The notes under the pieces were generated by a model. That model made no database searches and was not told the DNA's origin. It was given only the letters and a program-made list of their open reading frames with translations. Source: Viscum album (taxonomy: Eukaryota > Streptophyta > Magnoliopsida > Santalales > Viscaceae). Taken from it: a stretch of DNA of 64,000 nucleotides. Every line of letters begins with the position of its first letter. The first letter of the stretch is position 1. The position numbers and the translations under genes were made by a program. The DNA lies in NCBI GenBank assembly GCA_963277665.1, contig OY728142.1, positions 9,190,001 through 9,254,000 on the forward strand. Reading direction: 5' to 3'. Of the stretch, positions 37,560-48,592 are shown piece by piece.

Positions 37560-37800
37560 GCCCCTTATGACATGTATATATGTCATACTTCTCCCCATAG
37601 AGATAATGGTTCATGATATTCAATTTTAATATCAAAATAGCTAACTTCATATCATTGGTGGGGTTGATTTATCCATGAATATTTAATTGGTATGAGGTAT
37701 AGGCTACACATAATATTTTTTTTAGAGTATAAAACCTAATCCATTTTTGGATTCATCTTTGTCGATCACAAATACTTTCCCACTTATAGGTATTGTGATA
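37560..37800 (-). pseudogene. RNase H relic of element I pol
   Basis: TIPISGKVFVIDKDESKNGL (about 37,745-37,805) corresponds to the SGKFVIYSDASKNGLG block. VAYTSYQLNIHG and MNHYLYGEKYDIYMS (37,590-37,710) match VAYASRQLK and RHYLYGEKCEIYTD. Stops interrupt it, and the catalytic SDAS is now DKDES. Confidence 0.68.
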
Positions 37801-38199
37801 GTTGATGAAATGATAATACTCTTTATAAAATCTTTAATTATTTCTTAATATTCTGAATTCTAGAAAAACATTACCCCATGATGAGTAAGCTTGGTTAGTG
37901 GGTTTTAAAATTGTGGTATCTTCCAAATAAATTCATGATATTACCTAGATAATCAAATAAAAAGAAATATATTTTTTTCAATTATTGTTATAGTTCATCC
38001 TCTAATTGCCTATATATTTAAAGAGTGAATATATATACTTTTTCTAGTGATAAAATTCTACATTAACGTTACATTATCTTTTCAAAACTCATATTTACTA
38101 TAAATCACATATATCATTTCCTTTAACAATGTCTTCAACTATACATTAATGTTCTCTTCATTTTCCTCCATTATTTTTTACTACTTAATAATATAATTT

Positions 38200-38700
38200 A
38201 TAATGAATATCAAATTTTTATCATGGTAATCCACAATGAACATATTCATCAAGTCAATCAAGATATTGTGAATCATAAAATATCCAAATGGAGTCAATAT
38301 AAACACTTATATCCCATAATGTGTATGAAAATTCATATTTGGGATATCCTCATTCTTCTTTGTTGCCTCATAAAATCCGAACCATGGATGCACTATTGAT
38401 TTGTACTGGGATCCACATAGCTGATCAAACCTATCATTAATACAAAGTAAATGATACATATTCTTTGTCATGATCTTGTTTAGATTATGATAATCAATGA
38501 TGCAGGGAACTAGAAAATACATTATCTTGAATAAAAGGACCATCATTCATCAAAGTGAAGCACTTGGGTATAAAACCCTTTATCTAGATTATATAATTGT
38601 TCATTATTAAGCTATTCATGTTCAAAAGTGTTTGTTCTTATAAATTCTTGTACATTGGAAATTTTCTAGGTATAATTTTGGATGAAAACTCAAACATTTT
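38200..38700 (-). pseudogene. Reverse transcriptase relic of element I pol
   Basis: The frame at 38,307-38,546 reads IIDYHNLNKIMTKNMYHLL, INDRFDQLCG and EDIPNMNFHTHYG, matching [31 protein letters not shown] and EDIPKTAFRTRYGHYEF of Ty3/gypsy RT. Upstream pieces near 38,560-38,690 fit the ELLDKGFIRPS...PWGAPVLFVKK region. The catalytic box was not found, so it may be lost. Confidence 0.75.
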
Positions 38701-39764
38701 ACAATATTAAATTAAAAAGAGGGGAACGCATTATAATATCATATTATAATGGCAATGCCATCATGTATTATATATTCCATAGTCCCAATCATTTGATCTA
38801 AATACATATTCTTAAAAGGTAATAGTATACATTATTGTGATTATGCTTAAAATATATATCCATCCACCTCTTTAAACGTTAAAGAAATTATATTTTATTT
38901 TAATAAATGGTGGGTGATTTACTTGTCTCAAAATTTTAGGTTGGCTATAGAAAAATAAATCCAATCTATATCGATAATTGAATAAAATTCTAATAATGGA
39001 ATTACCAAATGGTTCACTAGGAAATACATTCAACAAATGGGTATAGAGTGATGTTATATTCATATAATGAAATAATTTCCCCATATTACATTTCTACTGA
39101 CAAGAATACTTCTGTGTTTTGAGGTGGGTTTTTAATATTTATACTAAACTAGTTTGATATGATAGATTGTGTAAATATATTGTAACATGGGATATTTGAA
39201 ATTCAAAATAAATTTATATATTTAGAATTCAATATTTTATTCAGTTTGTAATTATTTACGCCATCTAACATATACAAAGAAATGAAAATCATAAAAATAT
39301 TAAACATATAATGGGGGAAAATGATAAATTTTGTGATAAATTACCATTTAATTATATTCTATAACCTATGAATTTTTATTTTGCTATTTATTTTTTCCAC
39401 CAGTATTTTTAAAATGTTAAATTTTAAATACATTTTTATTCTGAGTATAATGGTTTATGTAAATAATATTATAAACCATAGAATATACTTCGGGAGTATC
39501 CAGTCATGTGTTCAAAAATAAGAATATTTTCTTTTCACTAGGTATAGTTTAAGATAATACCCAATTTTCCATTTCAGTGTTATTACAAAAAGGTATATCT
39601 ATTGGGTACATGAATCCACTTGCCAATATCTAAAAATGGATTTGATTTCTTATAAAACCAAGAAATCAATATTTCACAAAACATTAGGAGTGTTTTCCTA
39701 TGATTATTCATATCTCTAAATCTTTCATTATTTTTTTATTCATAATCCAATAAAATGAACTGCA

Positions 39765-39782
39765 CCTCTCTCTAATACCAAC
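39765..39782 (-). other. Primer-binding site of element I (initiator tRNA-Met type)
   Basis: The minus strand reads GTTGGTATTAGAGAGAGG directly after an LTR-like end GGGTTGTCATA (39,783-39,793). It fixes the element's 5' end and orientation. Confidence 0.68.
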
Positions 39783-40050
39783 TATGACAACCCATATCTT
39801 TTATATATAATGTTTAATGATTTATTAGAAAAATACACACATAATAAAATACCATAAGATAGTGACAATGAAGTATCTATGAAGTTAGATATACCCCATA
39901 CTAAATTTAAATAAGAATAAAATGAAATTATATAAAACACAAAACCATTCCATTTAATTATATTGTTCATCTAATACAACAAGGTATAACATATATAAAT
40001 AAATAAAATGGGGTGAGATGTAATGGAATGTTATAGAATAATAAAATAAT
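39783..40050 (-). repeat. Possible 5' LTR fragment of element I
   Basis: The sequence right of the PBS should be the end of the element's 5' LTR. Only about 270 nt is left before solo LTR C starts at 40,056. The rest of this LTR may lie beyond LTR C (from 44,261), which would mean LTR C was inserted into it, but I could not find its outer end. Confidence 0.4.
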
Positions 40051-40360
40051 AAAATTGTAACACCACGAGATTTTATGAAAAATATTCTTTTTAATTTCAT
40101 TAATGTCTTTTGTTGTACCCTACACCAAAAGGAGCTTTTACAACACGCATCCTTGACTTACCTTGCATTACACGCAATCGCGACTTTCCTTGATAGCGTG
40201 TGTAGTATGAAATACCGAGTTTCACTAAAAAAACGATATGTTATTAAAATATTGTTAAAACTAGTTGTTATGAATAGTAATAACCACTTTTTTAAATTGG
40301 GTAATTTTTTTTTCAAAATGGACTTCATTTTTGGATTCGGAATATCGAAATTAACATAGG

Positions 40361-40800
40361 TTGAAATTTTTGGTACTTTTCGGATAACTTTCATTTTCTG
40401 ATGAATAGTGAAAATTACTAAATTTTAATTAAAAATAACCTTTTTAATCGAAATAATTAATAGTGATAATTTATTAATTTTAGTGGATTTAAAGTATATT
40501 TAGAATATATTTTTACAATTTAATGTAATGTTGTTCATTTAATGTAATTTCACATTTAAACCAGACATAAATAAGTGTCAATCTTTTGATAGTTATTATC
40601 TTTTAAAAAGACGCTATTTGTTTTGACGATGAGAATTAATTTTTAAATTAGTTAATGTAACTGATATGCTTTGAATTCGATAAAATATACATCATTTATG
40701 AATTCATAATATCAAATATCTCTTAGGCCTAATTTTTTGTATTTTTCTGGAAACTTTCATTTTTTGATGAATAGTGAAACCACTAAGTTGTAGTTAAAAA
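40361..40800 (+). repeat. Duplicated segment within LTR C (365-nt spacing)
   Basis: A block of about 75 nt with ggataactttcattttctg and atgaatagtgaaa occurs at 40,361-40,440 and again at 40,729-40,800. Element G LTRs carry the same pair on the minus strand at about 17,785-17,860 and 18,165-18,235. Confidence 0.55.
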
Positions 40801-41894
40801 AACTGAATGTTTCATAAAAACTAATTTTATCGCTTCTGTGAGTGGAATTTATAAAATCCTAGAGACATGGTTAATATTATGGACTAAAATGTGGTTCAAT
40901 TAGATGAAAATATTTTTTGGTGGATAGTAACTTTTTAATTTTTTTACCATGGTTAAAAGTAAATAGGGTAATTAACGGTAAAAATGATATTATTATTACC
41001 CTAAAACATGTACTAATTCTATTGGATACGTGTAATTAGACCAAAAACAACCTTAGGAATAAAATATGACCATTTAGGCCCACTTGGATTAGATTATGAC
41101 ATTTATTATTAATTTATTTAAAGAAAGGTTAAAATAGTTAAAATCAAAGTTTAATAAGTAAATAATTTTTAATATAGGGTTATACATAAGATATATTCTA
41201 CTAAAAATATTAATTTGAAATATAATAAGATTTAATACATAATTATATTTTAATTGTAATTTTTATACATTATATAATTTAATTTATTTATGACATAATG
41301 ATGATGCAGTAATTATCTTATTAATGAAATATTGACATAATTGATGTTATAAATACCCAAATAAATATAATTTGAGACTTTATATAAATTAAAATAATTA
41401 TATAGGTTAATATGAAATGTAAGTATTTATTTAATAAACTTTTTTCGAATTAATCATTCTGTTATTATTTTCACAAAAATCAATTACCAAATAGTGTCAA
41501 AATTGACATAAAATAGTTTTTTAAAAAAATATTATATTATTAATTGATATTTTATTCCTAAAAATATAATGTTCGGAAAAATGACTTAGTAAAGGTTATA
41601 TATATTAATAATAAACAACTTTGGGTTCGTTTGTCTTGTTATAGTAAGTTTATTAACCTTATAGTGTAAGAACACAAAAAGCCACGGTAAAAGAAAAATT
41701 ATTTAACTTAAAGTTAAATCTAAATGATAAGGTTAAAATAGGAAGATAAACATTTATAAATTATATTGGATGAGAGTATATCGACCCATCCCCACATTAG
41801 CATAGAAATAAATCAATTTGGAGCTATTTAAAACCCAATATGACTTTATAATAAAATAATATTTTTAGTTTTTCCAAAGGGGCCCCTCTCCTCC

Positions 41895-41904
41895 CTTATA
41901 AAAG
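41895..41904 (+). promoter_or_regulatory. LTR C TATA box
   Basis: cttataaaag preceded by cccctctcctcc and followed by a pyrimidine-rich ccttctccctctcttcctc stretch. This is the cleanest LTR promoter of the A-E family. Confidence 0.65.
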
Positions 41905-42238
41905 GGCACCTTCTCCCTCTCTTCCTCACACCACTTTGAGCCATCAATCTCGGACAACCCCTGAAAAATTATCTTCTCCACTTCTCTAAAAACATCCTAG
42001 AGGACATGGTATTCTTAAAAGGCAAATTTTAGTGCTCTAAGAGGAGGACTCAAAGAGGCGCTTCAAAGAAGAGGTAATGTCCGTTACCGATTCTTTCAAC
42101 TTTATTTCTTATTCCCCTTCTTCTTATTAGGTTGTTTCATTATGAAGTAATAACATCAGAATCAATCATATACTGATATGTTATTATAAGTATGAAACAA
42201 CCATATTTCACCATCTATCCAACCTATGGAAAATGAAA

Positions 42239-42667
42239 TCATCACGCGTGCATACGTACGGAATACCGTCTCCACGCCGTGGTGTAATATATTTTCCACC
42301 ACCACCTTACTTGGATGGGTATAATGGTGTACATAATAACTATATATGATTATTGTAAAGTCATATTGATTCAGAAATAGTATACATATAGTCCAATACA
42401 ATTCCACAATCATGAGAATGATATCATCGCTCGTGCGTACGAACGGACTATCGTCTCCACGACGCGAGGAGATTCATTCTCCACGTTAACCATTCATGAA
42501 TGATTATAATGTATATATAATAAGTAATCATTAAATATATGAAATAATAATGAGACTGGATTTATGTGTATATATATTTATGTCATCTACTTAATTCCAT
42601 TCAACTCAATAAGGAAACGAAAACAGCGTTCATGAGTATGTACGGCCAACCGTCTCCATGAATGGTG
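42239..42667 (+). other. Three-copy hairpin array in LTR C
   Basis: Site 1 (42,239-42,284): arms atcacgcgtg and cacgccgtggt around gtacggaataccgt. Site 2 (42,427-42,467): arms tcgctcgtg and cacgacgcga, paired with one bulge. Site 3 (42,629-42,662): arms ttcatg and catgaa around gtacggccaaccgt. All three lie 335-770 nt downstream of the TATA box. Confidence 0.68.
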
Positions 42668-44260
42668 TATTTCATTCCATTTACTGATCTATTATATATA
42701 TATATATTCTGAGTGTATATTATATATAAATCATGTTTTATATTCTTGAATTAAGTAATCATGATCTATGTAATCATATTAATAAATACATGTCAAAACA
42801 CGGACAATAAATGAAACGATTTTACCCAAAACGTTCTTTAACATGGAATTTAAAAAAGAATGGGTAATATAAAGTCATAAGTGAACAATATATGATATCA
42901 TAACAATGATTATGATTCTAGAATAAGTCAATGTCATTATTTAAATCATTATAAAGGAGGTTCGAACACTTACGAAGCAAATCAGACCTAAGGTAAGGGA
43001 AATATCACAATCTCATTTTTATCTGAGATTGTTTATACTTTGGTATTTACTGGGGTGTATTTTATCATCCACATCCATGTTTCCTCAATAAGGAATATTG
43101 ACAACCTTCTACAATAGTTTATATCCAATTTTAACCTTCTGTGAGTTTTTAGTAAATGATATGAAATGAATCTTTTTTTGTTTTTCGTACGAGGTACTTT
43201 TTGGATTTTCCGACAAAAGTACAGGATGAATGTTTTTTAACTTATACGGCATGAATGGATTTTTTAAAACAATATTTACAAGAATCCTCCTTTACAAGTT
43301 TTCATGTTTATTTTTAATCAACTTCTTTTAGTTTAAAATTATATGACATGTTATGAAAGGAAAATGTTTTTGAAGTAGAAAGGATATTTTCATCAAGAAT
43401 GGAGTTCATATTTTTCTATGAAAATTATTTTCCATCTATGATAATATAGGATTCTATTTCTATCCCTATTATTACATTGATTTGATTATGTTTTGATTGA
43501 ATTATTTTTATGAATTCCTTTATCTTATATGAATTGTTTTATGATGTCACGATGTTTAAGAATCCCATTTTCATTACATGGGTTATGCTATGATGTATGT
43601 TTTATGATTTTGTGGCACACATAAGACTGGTATCATTATGAGATGGGTGGGACCTATATCTCCCTCCAATGCATTGAGTAAAGATTTTATATCTCATGAG
43701 ATAGGCAAGGCTGGAACGGCAGGTTAAACCGATTCAGTGAAACAGGACTGAAACGAGGAATGAACTCAGTTTAGAAATGGACTTTTTCCACTAAGATAAT
43801 CTTGGCAATGAGTCTTGACTAATAAGAAAAGATTATGTATGATTATGTGTGTGTGCCACATATTTTCATGTTTTAAGATATTATTATTGGGATTAGATTT
43901 CACTACTATGATTTATCCCATGTTATGATATAATGATCTCTTTTACAGGTTATGATTTCCAAAATGTTATGTTCTTATGAATATGATGCGATTGATATTT
44001 TTTTTGATTGCCCTTACTTAGCATTTGAGCTTACCCTTTTATGTTTTCTTTTCCCCAATATATAAAGAAAGGTTTCAGGTAAAAAAAAGGAAGATCTTCA
44101 TGGGATATTTTGAAGATCTTTCACCACGATTAGAAGATTATATTCCGAGTTTCCAAAGACACTAAACTATTATGGTCCTTGTGTGTGTGTTTTTTTTATG
44201 TACTAAGTATTCTGCAAAATTAATGTAATGTCCATGTTTGTTAAGCTTCGGGTCTCTACA

Positions 44261-47200
44261 ATAATTATTTAAATAAGTAAATGTGATTTAAAGTAATAAC
44301 ATGGTGATATACAAATGTGATAATCATAACTACTAACATTGAATCATGATATAAGATGAAAACACAAATGCATTATGGAAATGTGGAAACCGCCTGAAAC
44401 CTAAAATCAAAAGAGTATTTCCATTTTAAACACAATGATATCAAATGATAGTGTACATAGGCTAACCAATCATACACCATACATGGTATCTCATAGGAAA
44501 AAAATACACAATGCATTGGAGAGATATTTAATTCAATCACCAATTGTCATAATCATATTATGTACATGAATTTACGATCCACATAGATCAAATAATATAA
44601 AAAACTATTTCATTATATTTAATTAAATTAATAAAGAGTTTTGATTTTAGAAATGTAATCCCTAAATCAACGAGGTATATTTACAACTTATTGAAAACCA
44701 TTAATTATAAATGGGGATGGTTATTCACAATATTAATGTTTTTCATGGAAAATCATAAAATAAGTTTAGCAACATTAGAGGTGTACATTCATTATCATCG
44801 AATGTATTATTGATAGTGATATTTTTATGTCATTAATTTATAATCATAATTATAGAAATGTTATAAGTAAAAACAAATGTCAAGATAGAATAACTTGTAA
44901 AAATGAATTAGAATAAAGACTGTACTTGAATAAATAAGAAGATGAATAGAATCGTTACAATGAGAGGGTTCTTCTAAAATCTAGGGAGGACATAATTAAT
45001 AACATAGTAACATAAAGAAAAATATTTAAATATTTATAGAGAGAAAAAATCATTGTAAAAATGTTTTTTGTGAATTGGAATGAGAAATTGGGTTATAATT
45101 TATAGTAAAAGAGACTAGATTTCTATTTTAATTCAAAAACATGTGTTTTTTAGTCGAAAATATCAAATAATTAAAAATTCATTTATATTTTTTTCAATTT
45201 TTTTCCAAATAGGTTTTATTTCAAATATTTTTTTTGGTTTATTATATAATTCTTAAAAGTAATACCATTCATTATGTGGAAGTGAGTCATGTTCATGAGA
45301 AATTACATTGAAAATCATAGAATATAATATAGGGTTTAGAGGATTCATTATAGGTTTGTATACTAAACAAAATAACTTATAAAAACATTATTTTAAATTG
45401 GAAATTTATTTTTGATAATTTATTACCATTATATAATTTATTACAATAGGTCTGGGATATTTTGATGTTATTAAACATACAATATATTTATAACATATTT
45501 ATTTTTTACCCATACATTTAAAAAACTCATAAAATTTTGAGGAATTTAAAATTATATAATTTCTAGTTTATGATTTCAAAAATTATATTTAATTTATAAT
45601 ATATTTTTTATAAAAATAATCATTTAAACTTTTAAATAATAATCATTACCTTTTAAATACATACTAGTTTTTGTGGCAAAAGAAACATTAAGAACCATAT
45701 TACAATTATATTTGACCTCATTAAATTAGATTTCCATTTATTTTAAAATAATAATTCCTAATAATTCTATTTAAATAAAATAATATTTATTTTATAATTA
45801 TTGAATTTATCTAAAATATTGTTTAAATTAAAACTAAATATATCCCAAAAAGTCAATTTTGGTTTCTTCTTATCAGAATATATTTTTTATCAATATCATT
45901 ATAATATATGGTATATATTTAATGTAACAATAAAAATATGTAAATATATTCAATATTTAATTTCAAATATAATATAAAAATTCATACTACTAGGTTCATC
46001 ATCTGTAACCCATTATTACACTAGTGTACTCCCTAAGGGTAAGGTGTGCGATGGTAGTACATTCTTAGTGTGGTTCGACAAACATGGTTTGGTGGTGATA
46101 TCTAAAATCCAAAAATTAACCAATTAATGTTTATTCACTAAGATTTTTCAAGGGAAAATACAAGTGATTCTACCTCCCTTGAATTCTCCAATAAATAGGA
46201 TTCATATTGTACAATCCTACTAGTTGATTCCATTACTTATTTGTTTTGTTCCAATTAAATTTATCTTCACGTTTAGTATATAATAATTTTAATCATCACT
46301 ATAAAATGACTATATTATTAATTTTTACGATCATTGGGGGAATTTTATGTGAACTACAGAAATTATGGCTATAGATTAAAAGGATCATTTGTTAATTTGG
46401 AAATGGAATTTTATATATAAATGTTAGGTTAATTTTAGTCAGACAAATATCTTGAACATCAATACATATTTTATTATATTTCAATCACTCTAAAAACAAA
46501 TAATGAGTATAACAATAATTAAAAATTTGCATTACCTATGTTGTAAAATGGTTTATGTTTTGGAAATGACACAAAAATCATATCTACTTTGACTATTTCT
46601 ACTATGTATTTATCAAAGGGATCAAAAATCAATAAGAAATTATTAATAATAATATAAATACAACTCTTGGTCTTATAAATCACTAATGTTTATATTTTTG
46701 GAAACCAAGAATCATAAATCACTTTCAAACTCAATTAACATAGTCTTAAATAATTATTTTATAATTTTAGGACTATGTTCCATAACTCACTATAGGGAAT
46801 AAAATATTGAGTAATATTATACCCATATAAGTAAAACAATGTGACATATATTCTCTTAAACACAACACTAGATCCACATGATACCAAATGATCAATAAAA
46901 ATATCTATGCACCTGAATCCATTTGAGGATGTAAACAAGGAATCAACTTCATAACATCTATTTTTCCAAAACCATATCAGATTTCATTTCAATAAACTAT
47001 CCCCCAGACACATTTATAAAAATATACTATAGACATGATCACTAAAATAATATCCCAAAAAAATTATGTTTTAAAAATATTCTCTAAATTCATTATCAAC
47101 CTAAATAAGAAATCAATCCCCATTATGTAGACACATATTAATGGATCAATACCCTATATAGACACCCATGTTTCTCTTTGGGAATATATTAAGGGATAAC

Positions 47201-48592
47201 ACGTAAAGGTATTTATGTTTTCATTTTTCATCCCCTTTTAAAATAATAATCCAAATAAAAACATGATAGGTGGGACTAAGTTTCATTATACCATATTCAT
47301 TGAGGAATGAAAACTAAGATTTATTATTTCACCTTTATGTATTAGTATTACACTCCATCATTGATTGATAAACACCATGATCTTCCATGTTTTTCTTAAC
47401 CGTAAATCTTATTATTGAGATTACACGTATTCTTCTCAACTTCCGAAAAATGAAATATTAAATTCCCTTTCTTGTTTTTATTTCTAATTTTTTCTTTTAA
47501 AAAAATTCGAAATTTTTTTCCAAATATTTAAGAACATTTTTCCTATATATTTATCTAAAAACTTATACTTATGATCACTCATTACAAAATTATTCAATAG
47601 TGGTCTTGTTTTTATACTCTTTTTGGTTTCAATGGCTTCCAAAATAATATCATAATATTTTTAGTTCTTACTGTGAAGAAACTTCTTCATTATTGATTAA
47701 TTTATCATTTATATAATCTAATGAATTTTATCCAATTTTGTTTAATTATTTTATCAAATATTATCTTGAAACACTATGTAAAAATTTTAATTTTCTGACC
47801 ACATATCACTTTCTTTTCATTTAATTAAAAAAATAATTTTTTGGACATATTGCTATTTTATTGAATAAAAAGATTTCTGAAATTAATTGTATAAAAGAGC
47901 TATATCCTACAAAATTGGTCTTTTACATCACTCTTAATGGATTATAATGATCTCACTATATACTAGAATTATCTCATCATATGAACATATCCTCTAAAAA
48001 CTACAAATGACTATAAAAGACCAGCCTTTTTTAAACTGGGAATGTATTCGAAAAACACAATTTTTATAGATTCATCACATTTAAACCATATATACATTCA
48101 TTTTATAACAACATATTTTTTCATAATCTAAAAGTTTTATTATTAATTGTATATATTTTCCCAAAAAAATTTACTTCACACACATTAGTATATTTTCATT
48201 TAAATAAAGGATTTCTAGAATAAAATATTTTCTAAATATTCTTCTCTTTCATTCATTTTATTACAGTTTATAGAATACGATGTAATTAAAACGTTTTTAA
48301 GGATCTAATGGTCTTAATTTGTCATATTTAGATATCATTAATGATTGGAACAATCCTTAAACCTCACTTCAGCCACAACATAATTCTCAATCCAAGAACA
48401 CTCTCCCACATCCTATATAGAATTACAAAAAAAAAATCTAAAATGTCCTATTAGAGTATTCCTTCTTTAGAAACTCTAAATTGAAAGATTATAGTTAATT
48501 CACTTATAAAATACTATTATAATTCAAAAATTAAAATTTATTCTTATCCTTGGTGATTAATTCAATACTTCTTTGACAAAAAGGAGTAACTT
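44261..48592. other. Unassigned AT-rich region
   Basis: About 4.3 kb with no recognised gene or complete repeat. The left part may include the rest of the LTR of element I that LTR C interrupted. No PBS, TATA box or hairpin motif was found. Confidence 0.4.

Larger units (their letters stand above)
37113..39782 (-). mobile_element. Element I: partial minus-strand Ty3/gypsy internal region
   Basis: This fragment runs from its PBS (39,765-39,782) through an unreadable gag/protease zone to RT, RNase H and the start of integrase, and stops abruptly where LTR D begins. Only about 1 kb lies between the PBS and RT, so gag-protease is partly deleted. The 3' half (integrase core, 3' LTR) is missing. 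It is older than element G by the density of stops. Confidence 0.7.
40056..44260 (+). repeat. Solo LTR C
   Basis: It begins tgtaacacc and ends gggtctctaca, 4.2 kb, and is the least eroded member of the A-E family. No PBS follows its end and no PPT or internal region precedes it, so it is a solo LTR left by recombination between two LTRs of one element. Flanks are aaaat (40,051-40,055) and ataat (44,261-44,265), one mismatch from a target duplication. It carries a TATA box, the three-copy hairpin array and a duplicated segment (40,361-40,440 and 40,729-40,800). Frames at 40,075 and 42,162 are incidental. Confidence 0.72.

Noticed and set aside
45990..46080. Possible inverted site around ctaagggtaaggtgtgcgatgg as a minus-strand copy of the LTR hairpin
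   Set aside because: It shares only short words with the motif and lacks the complementary arms and the gtacgg centre.
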